NCBI GenBank assembly: GCA_025738555.1
Contig: JAOVFP010000005.1
Location: 3,658,001 to 3,722,000 of the forward strand
Source: Cyathus striatus
Taxonomy: Eukaryota > Basidiomycota > Agaricomycetes > Agaricales > Nidulariaceae
Direction of reading: 5' to 3'
DNA length: 64,000 nucleotides
In this document: positions 1-11,192 of the stretch, piece by piece
Numbering within the stretch: the first letter of the stretch is position 1
Layout: every line of letters starts with the position of its first letter
Notes under the pieces: model-generated
Seen by the model: the letters and a program-made list of their open reading frames with translations, nothing else
Told to the model about the DNA's origin: nothing
The model's database searches: none
Position numbers and translations under genes: made by a program

Positions 1-1739
1 CCATAAAGTGACTGACAATGGAGGTTTCAATCTGTCGTCGGTGTTAATGCATGCTATAAACAGCATAGTCAAAGGACATACCGTGGCACAATCACCCAAA
101 GCATAGACCTCTCCTGTTGGCGCACCCTTGACACGTAAATGAGCATCCACCTCGATAGCCTTCTTGTGGACCTGGTTCGGAAGGAGATTGGAGACACGTT
201 CCGTGAAGGGGTTCATAGCAATACCAGTGGACCAGAGAACAAAGTTGGTGGGAATGGTGTGCTGCTCTACTTCGCCTTTGCTGTTGCGGGTGGTATAGAG
301 GACATGTTCAGGTGTTATTGCTGCGACACTGGGAGATGTTAGAGAGCGGAAGACGGAAAGGCATGTAAGCATACCGAGAAGAGGTGATCAAATTGACTTT
401 ATCACGCTTGAATTTCGCTTCCGCAAAGTTGGAGATGGCTTCCGCATACTGATACCCATGTTAGCAATATACAGCAAGAAAGATAAACGACGCACAGTGT
501 TCAGAATGTGCTCCCTGGATTGAATGAGGTGAATGGAAACTTCCTCCCTGCAGATCTTGGGGTACTATAAATAGACACGCGTCAGGTTGACGCGATCGAA
601 GGATATTTGAATACACACGTAATTGAATATGTCCTCTGAGCAAAAGTCGTAGATTTCCTGTCACAGTGTCAGTGTTATTATGGGGTGGATGATGACAGCA
701 CCCACAGCAGCCGTTTCAACACCGGTTGGACCACCACCGCAAATGACGAAACTCAGAAGGCGTTTTCTTTCTTCCGGTGTTGTAGTGGGTAAGCTGGCGG
801 TTTCAAAGTTGTCTACGACGGGTCGGGTGAGTAACCCAGAGCGTCACGGAACAAAAGACGCACCCATAATGCGTCGTCGAATCGACTTTGCGTCACCGAT
901 AGTCTTGAGCTGAAAGCAGTGTTCCAAGCCGGGAACGCCGTGTGTGCTGGAGGTGGAGCCGACTGCAATGATGAGTTTGTCATAAGGAATGTAGATGTTG
1001 GCCTTTTCGCCTTCGGCAGAGATGGTTTGGACTTCGAGGAGGCGCTCGGACATGACGAGGTCGACGGCTTTTGCATTGACAAAGTGGCCCCTTAGGCGAG
1101 CGATGATCTTGCGAATGGGCTCGACGAGGGAGCGGAACTGAACGGTTCCTACGGCAGCCGCTAGGGACGGGTGGTGAAGAGTTAGGACGGGATGGGACGG
1201 GAGAGGTTGATAATTTTAGAATACGATGATGACATACAGGGGAGGAGAGGGGTAAAGGTGGTGAAGGTTTCGGCGGATACGACGGTTACATGGTAGTCTC
1301 CAGGATGAAGGGTGTCGATGACGCCCATAGCCTAGAGAGAGTTGGTTGAGACGAGAGACAGAGAGAGGTAGGAACTTACGCCCCAGCCACCACCGACGAC
1401 GACGAGCTTGGGCCTGTCGGAGAGGATCTTGCACTCGTCGTCCTCTTCGTCGTCGACCTGGACGCGGACAATGGGGAGGTTCTTTGGGCCGCCTCGTTCG
1501 GGGTGGAGGGCGAGGGGGTTGATGGGGACGCGGTCGACATGCTTGTCGCGGTAGGTGAAGACGTCGTGGACGAGGATGCCTGCTGTGAGGACGGAGAGGC
1601 CGACGACGGAGGAGAGACAGAGATAGCCAGTCCAGCGAGCGGCGGTGCGTGCTCTTTGGAAGAAGAGATGGCGAGGAGGGGTGGTTGAGATGTAGCGTGG
1701 ATGGAAGGGGTGAAGGAGAGGAGGGAGACGAGGGGGCAT
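1..1739 (-). CDS. NDE1: Alternative (rotenone-insensitive) NADH:ubiquinone oxidoreductase, external type, partial at left edge
   Basis: Single-polypeptide type II NADH dehydrogenase that passes electrons from NADH to ubiquinone without pumping protons. Reading starts at ATG 1739. An Arg-rich presequence-like N-terminus is followed by a hydrophobic segment (about residues 38-60), as expected for an enzyme anchored in the inner mitochondrial membrane. The first Rossmann motif (VVVGGGWG) follows near residue 115 and a second (CGGGPTG, near 755-735) marks the NADH-binding fold. The last readable exon carries the C-terminal flavin-binding motif LGDC (near 85-75). Several short introns interrupt the frame, and the C-terminus lies beyond position 1. 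External rather than internal orientation is inferred from the presequence plus membrane segment; no EF-hand insert was seen. It is divergent from the YTH gene across a 290-bp spacer. Confidence 0.9.
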
Positions 1740-1800
1740 TAGTGGTGGTGGTAGTGTAAGGTGTGGTAGTGTGTGTTTAGGTGGTATAGGTGGTATAGGT

Positions 1801-1860
1801 GGTAGTTGGTAGTGGTGGTAGTTGGTAGTGGTGGTAGTTGGTAGTGGTGGTAGTTGGTGG
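1801..1860. repeat. 16-bp minisatellite in a divergent promoter
   Basis: The unit ggtagttggtagtggt occurs three times in perfect tandem (1801-1848), followed by a partial fourth copy. It sits in a longer GGT/TAG-rich tract (about 1743-1900) between the start of the NADH dehydrogenase gene and the YTH gene, so it lies in the shared promoter region of two divergent genes. No function can be read from it. Confidence 0.9.
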
Positions 1861-2032
1861 TAGTGTCTTTTAGGTGGTATAAGTGGTACTGTCTGTTTAG
1901 GTGGAGTACGCTAGATTACTAGTTACATGAGGTCATAATTAATCCCACGGACAGAACATTGTTATCAGATGCATCAATCGTTGTTTATTGCAGACTTGGT
2001 ATATACCTGGCACTGGCTCTGGCTCTGGCACC

Positions 2033-4804
2033 ATGTCCAACCCTCCCATTCCCATCCCCGTCCCCTCCATGCCCCCCTCCCCGCCCTCTTCCAATTCTGT
2101 CCGCCGACACCATACCATCACCGCCGCCTCTCGCACCGCCAGAGCTGCAAAAGATATCATCAGCGAGGAGTCCGCAGAGCAGGCCCTCTCCAACGACGAC
2201 GAGTTTGTTGGCCAGGACTGGGTTGGCACCGTCGGTCCTGTTGGCGAAAAGTCCTCTCTCCACAGGCAGAGCTCCCTCCCCACCAAATACCATCGAGGCA
2301 AGTTCCTCCCTTTCTCTTTTCCCACCGATCCAACGGCCGCTACTGCGCTTCTATTCCTGCCTCCGCAGCACCTAATCCCACCCATTACTCTCCAGGTTTC
2401 CATAATACCGCCTCTAAAAGCGGCACAGCTACCCCGAAAGTCAACAGCCTCGCCGCCATCGCGGGCCACGAGGGCGATGAGGAGCCTTGGAATATCCCGT
2501 CCAATTACAACGTCCAGGAGGAGGAGGTCTGTTCCATCTTTTTTATCTTCCCAACCATGATAATCATATACATTCATCTTCAGCCCACCTCCCCAGGTGC
2601 CACCCAGCATGTCCAGGTCATCGAAACCCAGGCACACCCTCAGTCATCCGCCTCTCCCCTTTCACCTCACTTTGTCCCACCTCCCCCGGCTCCTTCTCCG
2701 CCCGCAGGCGAATCAGGCGTCCGTCGCCATGTCTCTCTTACCTACGCCAATCGCAACAAAACAAACCAGCATCTGAAACGGTCTGGAACCCTGCAGGCCC
2801 CCGTCCCTGCCCACGCTCAGCAACTGAGGCAGCAACAGCAACAGCAGCAGCAACAGGAAGACCCCAGCGAGGAGGAGGATTATGCCGCTGCCTACGAAGC
2901 TTACGAAGACCCCGATGCATACGACGAAGAATTTTATGCACAGCAGCAGCAACAGCAAGGCGGTGGATACGCCAGCCCCCTTGGTCGCTCATCCCCGTGG
3001 TCGGCGGCAAACGATTGGCGGGCTTCCGGTCCGGCATATGCGGCCGCCAATCAGCCCAGCAGTGCCATCGATGATGTCCAGCGGGCCTTGTCGGCCCTCG
3101 AAATCGCTAGCAACGCCGGAGGTTTCCAGAACATGGCCTACGGTCCGCCGTACCCACAGACCGGCCAGAGTGTCCACCCCCCGCGCTTCAATCCTACCCA
3201 TGGACCGCCCCCCATCGTTCCCGTGCCGGGTCGCCCTAGCGGGAATGGAAGAATCCAGCAAGGACCCGACTTTGAAGGCCGTCGCACCCCCTCCAACACC
3301 CGTACCGGTACAACGGCGTACCAGCAACAGTATGCGAACCAACAGCAGTTCCAGCAGGGGCTAGACAATCGCGGCTGGGATCAGGCGCAGAAGGACCGTC
3401 TTGCCACTCGCACCTCCAACCCCAACCTGAACTACTCATATCAGCAGCAGGGAGGACACACCAAGTCCGCTAGTAGTGGTAGCAATCCCGGCGGGGCGCC
3501 TTCCGGTTCTGGAAATGGTGGAGGTGTCGTTCCCGCTGTTCCGCCTATCCCGCAACAATACCTTCAGCAATCCCAGGGTCGTCCAGGGTTGGGGGTATCC
3601 ACCAACTTTGGGTCTGGTGGAAACAGTAACACTGGTGGAGGAACTGGCCAGACGCCCGTGCAGGGAGCGTTCCTCAACACTCCCGTGGATGTACAGACGC
3701 TGATGACAACGAAGGGATACAATCCTCCTCAATTTGACACTCGACCGCAGTTTGTGAGTGTTCCAGCTTACCTCTTTTTTTTTTGCTCATAGAGTCCAGG
3801 CTCGATATTTTGTTATTAAATCGTATACTGAAGATGATGTACACAAGTCACTCAAATACGAGATTTGGAGTTCAACTGAGCCGGGCAATAAGAGGCTGGA
3901 TAAGGCATTTAAGGAGACCGCAGGTCGGGGTCCGATTTATCTGTTCTTTAGTGTTAATGCCAGGTGAGATGTCTCGTATATGTATCTACTAACATTTTGT
4001 CCTGACGAATTCACAGCGGTCACTTCTGTGGTATGGCAGAAATGTTGACGCCTGTCGACTATACGCGCAGCAGCACTGTTTGGGCGTCTGATAAATGGAA
4101 GGGTGTGTTTAAAGTCAGGTGGATCTTTGTCCGTGATATTCCAAATGTCAACCTGCGTCATATCAAGTTGAAGTGAGTACTATCGCGGTGTCATTAACAG
4201 TGACTGACGAGACGAATTAGCAATACACAGGAGCGTAAGCCCGTGACCAACTCGAGAGATACCCAGGAGTTACTTCCCGATGCCGGCTTGGAGATGCTCA
4301 GGATTTTCCACACCCATCCCGCTAGAACGTCGCTCCTTCAGGACTTTGCTTTCTATGAAGTACGTTATTCTTGGATTTAACACGTGGATCACGCTTAACC
4401 GCTTCTTTCAGCTCCAAGCAATGCAAAAGATGCAGCAGCAACAAGGTAGTACTAGCGGGAACAATTCCCAGTCCCCCACTCCAGCGATGCAGTCTCCGCA
4501 AATTCCGTCCGCCACTGTGTCCACTGCACACCTTCAGCAAAGCAATTTTGGAAATCTCAATGCCATGCCGTATCAGATGTCGCCTATGATGCAAATGCAA
4601 ATGCAAATGGGCATGAACATGGGGATGGGGTCTCAGTTTGGCTTGCAGCAGAGCCAGGCAATGCATCAAAGTGTAATGCGCCATCCCAGCCCTGGACCGT
4701 CGCCACCTCCTCAGGGTGGTCAGCAGCAACAGGGATTCATGGGGATGCCCACTTTTAGATTCGCCAGTCAGAAAATAATTGGCTTGTGCGAAGTCATGAA
4801 ATGA
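2033..4804 (+). CDS. YTH-domain RNA-binding protein (m6A reader)
   Basis: Cytoplasmic YTHDF/Pho92-type reader that binds N6-methyladenosine in mRNA. ATG 2033 opens a long low-complexity region rich in Gln, Pro, Gly and Ser, with polyglutamine runs at about 2829-2859 and 2941-2958. The YTH domain starts after the intron beginning at 3754: [17 protein letters not shown], then the IWSS tryptophan, the VWASDKW segment and [10 protein letters not shown], so the aromatic cage residues appear intact. Further Met/Gln-rich sequence follows. The first intron (2298-2395) is a GC-AG intron: exon 1 ends in phase 1 at 2297, the donor reads AG|GCAAGT, and the frame resumes at 2396. The stop is taken at 4804. 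Splicing at 4769 to an acceptor before 4861 could give a different C-terminus. Confidence 0.9.
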
Positions 4805-5584
4805 ATGAACAATATGTTTCCTGTTTGATCTTGTCTCACTTTTCTTGTTTTTGTTGTATAGATGATAAACCCACTCACCTTCCAAAACGCATCTCATCTG
4901 CACCATGCACTCCGGCATCGACCAAGCCGCGATTATTCCCGTCCACATTTATGGCCTTCTTTCCTCAATATTTAATCTTGAATCTGTGGCCGCTACGCCA
5001 CATATATTTCACCAAATTTCTTATATCTATCCTTTGCTTCGTTCAGCTACGAACGGAAGCTTGTAGTATCCCACGCGTTCGACTGATAACCACTAACTAA
5101 CAATTTTCTTGTCTTTCTTATCGTATCTCACCTCTCTCTTCCACTTCTACATACATACAAATATCGTGCATAACGGACAAACGGGACAGTGAATGGACGT
5201 GGACTACCCGCTCGCTACCATGTTGTACTTGTTCTGCAGTATCAGTACTTACCTCTATGTGTTCATTACATTACTATCCCAACACAATTCTTGTTTATAT
5301 TTCTTGCTTACCTTTGTAATGTTTCCAGGTTTTTGTTCCGGGCATGTAGCGGTTTGGGCTCGGTATACTTACTATAACCGACATGACCGATGTTTGGCGT
5401 GGTGACTCAGATCCAGGCTTAAGCTGGCTCAAGTATCTCGAGTGGCTGAGTCCTTTTCCCCACCACCCCTCTTTCACAACCACGACTTTCAGCAACACAA
5501 TATGATACCTCGAATAGCAGTCTAAAGCCACTTCAATACCCTTCCCGAAACAAACCAACTACTTATTAGTTACCCTCATACTGC
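4805..5584. other. Intergenic region, no gene seen
   Basis: This 780-bp spacer holds the 3' flank of the YTH gene, with the possible alternative last exon near 4861-4975, and a pyrimidine-rich stretch before the next start codon that resembles a fungal core promoter. Short open frames here have no recognisable content. Confidence 0.6.
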
Positions 5585-7042
5585 ATGTTTGGAGAATCTG
5601 AATCTGAGAGTCCCCGCGTTCCCAGCCCCTGGGACTCGTTGATCTCTTCTCCTCCTTCTCCTGCCCCAAAGGGACGCAATTGTCCCAGTCCACTATCGTT
5701 GGAGCTTATTCCTCAGCTGGTACCCGAATCTGACGACGGCAATGTAGAGTACAAGTTGCAGCTGCTTAATCCATCTCCGGCTCGCTTTGCAAGGCTCGTG
5801 ACCCAGATGAAATGGCGCCTCCTGGAAGGCGGTGGACAAGCGTATTATGAGCTCGGTGTCGCCGATTCTGGACATCTTGTTGGATTACCCAGAGATGAGC
5901 TTGAGCAGAGTTTGGAGACATTGGAGATGATGGCTGGCGAGATTGGTGCCAGTGTGATTGTGGTGAAGGAAATTGAGGTTCCGGAGGTGCTTGTTGACTT
6001 TGCAGCTGCACACTCTAAGGATTGGGGTGATGGGAGCGGAAAGCGCAGCAGACGCAGAGAAGCTTTGATGGTCGCCTCGGAAGATGGCGGGTATTCGACC
6101 AGCACATTGCTTAATACCGAAACTGAGACGGACTCTGTTTCCACCACGGACGTGGATGATGATGTTGATGAAGATATGTCCATGACAATTGTACTTCAGA
6201 CGGATAGCGGTACCACTGAGTTGCATCAGCATACTCACACTACAAATAACGAGTCGACGAATTCGGTCTCTATCGTTTCTGGAGAATTGGATGAATCGGA
6301 GGATGCGGATGACGAGCTCTTTGCTCCTGTGAAGACCCTCTCAAAGTTCTCCATAGACATCGAGATTGCGTCTGTGTACAAGCCTCGGCCAATGAAAGTG
6401 CGGATGCATCATCGTGTTCATCACCCTCAGACTATTCCGTGTTCGGGAAAGAGCAAGCGTCCCAAAAAGCATAAATTCCATCATCCCGCGAATACGTTAA
6501 ATGACAGCAAAGATGACATGGGAGATCAGGCTCCCTCGAATTCCAATGGCTCCCCAAGGTATCAGAAAGCACAGAATCGTCGACAGCATCGGGATACGAG
6601 GCGGGAGGAAAAGAGAAAGACGCTACTGGCTGTCGCATCGCATGCTGTGCAGTCTGCGGCGGCTACTAGTGCTGAAGCCTCTTCGGCAGCTAACTACCCC
6701 CCTGAAAACACGGACGAGCTTGTCTCTGGCCTGGAGTTTTTGCATGTCGACGTCGACGTCAAACCATCAGTGATGTCTGCGCTTGAAGACGCGTTTGACG
6801 TCATTCCTGACGAGCCTGAGGGCGACGACGATGTGTTTGCATCTCCCATAGCGGCTAAACCCTCTTTCACATCATTTAGGAATAGCACGGGAGAGTCGCA
6901 TCTTGATGTGGACGTCGGCAGAGCATCTGCTCTGACTACAGAAAATGACAAGATCCCTCGACTTATTGTTGAGGCTCTTGTTGTTCGTAAGATGTCGCTT
7001 GAGGAAGCATTTCTTGATTTCGGTGGATTTTCACTTATATGA
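5585..7042 (+). CDS. Protein with GTPBP1/GTPBP2-type N-terminal domain but no GTPase domain
   Basis: A 485-residue intronless reading frame. Residues about 55-130 (YKLQLL, LVTQMKWRLLEGGG, ELGVADSGHLVGL and the following helix) match the conserved region that precedes the GTPase in GTPBP1/2-type translational GTPases. What follows is not a GTPase: there is no P-loop, DxxG or NKxD motif. The middle is acidic and Ser/Thr-rich (about 190-250), then basic and His-rich (about 265-350), and the protein ends in a short ordered-looking segment (LVVRKMSLEEAFLDFGGF) before the stop. No GTPase exons are visible before the next gene at 7463. It may be a free-standing regulatory copy of the domain or a separate family sharing it; function is not known. 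Confidence 0.8.
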   Translation: MFGESESESPRVPSPWDSLISSPPSPAPKGRNCPSPLSLELIPQLVPESDDGNVEYKLQLLNPSPARFARLVTQMKWRLLEGGGQAYYELGVADSGHLVGLPRDELEQSLETLEMMAGEIGASVIVVKEIEVPEVLVDFAAAHSKDWGDGSGKRSRRREALMVASEDGGYSTSTLLNTETETDSVSTTDVDDDVDEDMSMTIVLQTDSGTTELHQHTHTTNNESTNSVSIVSGELDESEDADDELFAPVKTLSKFSIDIEIASVYKPRPMKVRMHHRVHHPQTIPCSGKSKRPKKHKFHHPANTLNDSKDDMGDQAPSNSNGSPRYQKAQNRRQHRDTRREEKRKTLLAVASHAVQSAAATSAEASSAANYPPENTDELVSGLEFLHVDVDVKPSVMSALEDAFDVIPDEPEGDDDVFASPIAAKPSFTSFRNSTGESHLDVDVGRASALTTENDKIPRLIVEALVVRKMSLEEAFLDFGGFSLI

Positions 7043-7170
7043 TCTTGCTGTACGCGTCGCCGTGCTGAGTCTCAGGGGAATGATTCATCTATTACTTACA
7101 AAGTTGGGTCATCTATCATAATGAGAAATCTTGGGGAAATCCTTGCTTTTAGATTCCCTTTGCGTAGCTG

Positions 7171-7377
7171 TGGGTCCTCACATCATACATGGACATTGGA
7201 CACCGAGTCCCGACGCCGTAGACTTCGATTTTTTTTTTGCTGTTCCGTGTTTTTGTGATGTTACCCTTTTGTATAAAATAAATCAGTTTGGCAGCGATCG
7301 CACCGTTCTTACTTTCCTGGGTCCTCACATCATACATGGACATTGGACACCGGGTCCCGACGCCGTAGACTTCGATT
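7171..7377. repeat. Pair of 60-bp direct repeats
   Basis: A 60-bp sequence starting TGGGTCCTCACATCATACAT and ending GTAGACTTCGATT occurs at 7171-7230 and again at 7318-7377, differing at one base (A/G at the 36th position). The 87 bp between copies is unrelated. Both copies lie between the GTPBP-like gene and the TilS-like gene, 86 bp upstream of the latter's start. Confidence 0.95.
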
Positions 7378-7462
7378 GTTATTTGTTTGTCTGAGCCTCC
7401 CGTTTCAAATACAAGCGGTTAAGTACTACCTTTTAACACGGTATACACTGAATTCAGTCGTG

Positions 7463-9320
7463 ATGCCTGCTCATCGGGCGCTCGCCATCACAAAAAATGA
7501 GTTCTCTGTCATGCTTTCAAAATGCAAGCCACCTTCTGGGTGGCCTGAAAGAATAGGTACCGTGTCCTATGGTGGGGTGTTCCCCACGTACTTATTCATC
7601 TTTGGTATAGCTGTCGCGAATTCCGGCGGACCGGATTCAACATGCCTTATGTTCCTCCTTGACCAGCATCTGAGAGACAGGTCGCATAGCCAGCAATTGA
7701 TTTCAATGACAGTAGATCATGACTTACAATCAGCATCCGCGTCCATGGCCACAGGATGTGCGAAGTATGCGAAACAATTAGGCGTGAAACATATTTCTTC
7801 CAAAATTGTCTGGGGAGAGCACCCTTATCCGCTTCGTCCGCATAATGCCAGACTTGAAAGTGTCGCTCGCTCTTGTCGATACTATGCATTATTGCAAATG
7901 ATGAAGGCTGCTGATGTCAAAGTCATTGCGCTCGGACAACATGCCGACGATCAGGTTGAGACCGCGTTGATGCGTCTTGGAAAAGGATCTACTGAATATG
8001 GAGCTGGAGGCATGAGACCATGTAGAAGATGGGGTATGGGGTTTGACAGACCCGGCACGCGTTCGTTTTATGGGCAGGATGGCTTGAACAAGTGGATTAT
8101 TCGGCCGTTACTGGATGTTAGTAAGGTATGCAAACTTGCTCTCGAATTTTTCTGTAGATTCATTGAAAGTGGGATAGGATAGGATCCTTGCTACATGTGA
8201 TGAAAATAGCCTGAAATACGTCACAGATAAAACTAATTTCCAACCAGAGATTACTTTGCGAAATGCCATTCGACATCGATTACAAAATGGACAATCCTGG
8301 GACTCAGAGTCAACACTATTGCCTAAGAATATTGCGACTGATATGAAAGCCATAGCAGATGCAGCCACACACATTAATATTGACCTTAACGCCGGCCCAG
8401 AACATCTATACGACTCAGTAAAGGCCTTGACTGATCAAGTTAATGAAATAGATCATAAAGGTTTATTTTTGTTCAACTGATTGCATATCTTGCGTCTCAC
8501 ACTTTATCTAGTCAGTGCTGCTATAGATGCATGCCGAGCAGTTTCCCCTCCAGGGACCCTTTTGCTGCGCTCAGCACAGTTGCTTAAAGTCGACGACCAT
8601 TTAGTGAGAACCGCCTTGGTTGTGCGTGCACTGCGATACGTCTCATTTCATCCTTGGGGTTCAATAAAAGCGGATGCGCATCGACGCTCGAGTTCAATTC
8701 AGCAAATAGTAGGGAGATTGTGGAATCCACATCCGTTTGCCAATGGGGTACGGGGTTTCGTCGCTGGCGGCGGAGTAGTCTGGACACCCGTCATAATTAA
8801 AGGAAGGAACATAAAAACACCAAACTCAAACGACGCTAGCAATATCACCAAGGATATGGTAGTTGGATGGCTGGCCTCCAGACAGCCTCCATACAACAAG
8901 AATAATCCTGCTGCGATAGATGTGAAAGCCATTATAGAGCCCGATGTCACGCAAGCACTTATACAAGGCATAGACAAATGGCAGAGAGATCCTAATGATG
9001 ATAGTTCTTCCGTTGTAGAAGTTCTATATGATACTCGCTACCTCGTTCACTTTGATCTCGCAAAGATACCCGTTGATGTAATTGAAGCTCTGAATGTGCC
9101 TGCAACTCGCGTCGTAATCTCTCCTGCAACAGCATGGTATTTACCGCAAGTATACCTGCAAACCAGAAACAGTACAAGGCTACTTCATTCAGACATAGAA
9201 TTACATAGGTTCCTGCGAACCGGATTTCAGACCGGTACACAGTATTGGACAAATCGGGCCAAAGTTGTCGTATCGGATTGGATTTCCATTGAATGGATCA
9301 GGCCCCTGGAGCGATTATAG
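7463..9320 (+). CDS. tRNA(Ile)-lysidine synthetase-like PP-loop ATPase
   Basis: TilS-type enzymes adenylate and then attach lysine to C34 of tRNA-Ile(CAU) so that it reads AUA; in fungi a mitochondrial role is likely. Four exons are read: 7463 to about 7557, about 7605-8126, 8178-8460 and 8512-9320. Joining exons 1 and 2 gives the PP-loop signature SGGPDST just after the junction, followed by the VDHDL strand and the GQHADDQVET segment typical of the family. Exon 2 ends and exon 3 begins inside the RPLLDVSK/LATCDENSLKYVTDKTN region, which matches the TilS substrate-binding region. The fourth exon is a long C-terminal extension with weak similarity to anything recognised. It ends 14 bp before the stop of the convergent hydrolase gene. 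Confidence 0.87.
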
Positions 9321-9334
9321 AATCCTAACTGATT

Positions 9335-10644
9335 CTACAAGCGAGGTTTATAGCCAGAGTTCTGCACACCCAGAAATCCTTCGAATACGTCCATCCACAC
9401 CCTTTCGTGGAAATATTCAAACCAATGATGACCGAATGCCAGAGTCTCGACTTGTCCCGGGGTTTGACCAATTTCTACCATTTTGGCCCAAGGGAATCTT
9501 CGCAAAATCTCCTCGCTGCAATAGAATGGCACAATCTCGTCTCGCTCCCCGTGTATGACTAATATTGGGATGTCTTTGCTAATTTTCTGATGAAAGCCTT
9601 CGAAATTCCATGCCCTCAGCTATCCAGAAACAAGTCAATATCAGCTTAACAGTAATATTGTTTATACGTACAGCAAGACCTTGCATTACTGTCAGAGCGT
9701 TTGGGTTAATCGCCAATGTTATAATGTTCGACAGCTACGTACGAATAGTTTTCAATGGCCTAGAAAGTGAGAATGAATTTTTGCTGTACGCGCAGATAGT
9801 TGAAAACTGAAGCACCTGCCAACCACCATGCGATCAAGCCACCAACCAATGCGCTCGGTATTTTTGGGATTTGCAAGCCAGTCGGGGTCGAATGATGCTT
9901 CTAAGGTTGGTCTTATAATTTCCTTCTTTTCTTGAAGCGTCCGGGCCTTCGGAGGTCGTTGATTGATCTTCACACCATACCTTTTATCATTGAAAGGAAC
10001 TGTCAAAGTTCCAGTAAGGATTACATGCGTGACGCAAAAAGGTATTTTGGTGGGAGTTGGAAGATAAGGCAGAAACAGCAACTGTTGTGTGATGACACCT
10101 AAATAAATATCCACTGGGTTAATCACTGACTCGAAAGAGAGAATACTGGAAGCCTTGCACACCTCCCATAGAAAATCCACAGATTATTACATTCTTGAAA
10201 CTGAGATGAATAATGAGCGCAGCGAGATCGTGTGCCAGTAGTTCTATTGAAAAGTCCTCGACTTCTTTTGGTGAGAAAGTGGAATCTCCAATACCTCTGA
10301 CCGAAAGCAGCATTAACCTGGCGGAATTGTCACACATTCCGACTGACGCACCTGTGGTCATATATCACCACTAGGAGAGTATTGATAATTGTCAGTTAAG
10401 CCACAGAAGTTTAGGTTTCAACAGTGCGTTTACTGATACCTGTTCTATTGATTGCGAGTACTTTTGTAAGTCGCTCCCAATCACCTCTTACAGAGGACAT
10501 GCCTCCGACAAGCACAATGGGTGTTCTCTGTGCCATGTATTCTTCACCAAGGATCTCATATGCCGTTTTTGCTCCATCTCCTTGAACGAAATGTCTGGGT
10601 TGGCTAATACCTATCATGTTCGCGTTAGTAATAGAACTTTCCAT
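9335..10644 (-). CDS. Alpha/beta hydrolase, tandem copy 1
   Basis: Serine hydrolase-fold protein of unknown substrate. Exons read on the minus strand are 10644-10440, 10370-10352 (only 19 nt), 10296-10163, 10098 to about 9810, 9734-9672 and 9619-9335. The strand-3 motif YDHRGIGDS is assembled across two introns, and the nucleophile elbow is GFSMGG. The C-terminal part has IPILVIHGERDEIVPF with the acid residue and GHHWFEYF with the catalytic histidine. The exon 4/5 join does not resolve with a GT-AG intron in frame, so either a small exon was missed or the copy is damaged. It is a paralogue of the gene at 11193-12400, with the same intron positions around the elbow. Confidence 0.8.
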
Positions 10645-11192
10645 TTAACGTGTTTTAAAGTAGTCTTCAATGGTGGCCATTGAACTGATTAAATAGAGCT
10701 AAGTCCGGCTTCAATGGTAGCCGATGAGAGAACTTAAAGTGACCTAAATATTGCCTAAATAGTATTGGTGTAGTAGTACTACTATTAGAGTAGTAGTCGA
10801 TGGATTGATTTACATGATGGACAGCAGAGTCGGGTGCATTTTGAAGGCCGCGGCCAGTAGCAAGTGAAGGACACCACAAAAATAGCTTAACTACTACTGG
10901 ATGATTTCGACCACTTGTTCACGCTCGGGAGAGCGTGACGGAAAATTTGGTTTGACCAAGTGTTCAAGCCCGAAATTAATGCGTGACACGGGGCAGAACT
11001 GTTCATACCCGTACAGTGGCGCTCGCCCAATTCAGCATTTGCTTCCATGGGACGATAAGTTTGCACATACTTACTTCTTCATGTTGTTATACCAGTGAAT
11101 CGGAATGGGACAGAAATCAACACCAAAAACCATGACACATTATATAGTATGTACTGTTGAAAACCGACATCCAGCAGCGAAAGGTCATTCAT
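10645..11192. other. Spacer between tandem hydrolase genes
   Basis: 548 bp between the start of hydrolase copy 1 and the stop of copy 2, presumably the promoter of copy 1 and the 3' flank of copy 2. Nothing coding was recognised; the short frames here lack any family signature. Confidence 0.55.

Noticed and set aside
1959..2637. Several overlapping frames at the YTH gene start
   Set aside because: Proline-, serine- and glutamine-rich coding sequence opens shadow frames; only the ATG 2033 frame joins to the YTH domain.
7043..7462. GTPase exons continuing the GTPBP-like gene
   Set aside because: No P-loop or other G motif in any frame; the 5585 frame has a proper stop.
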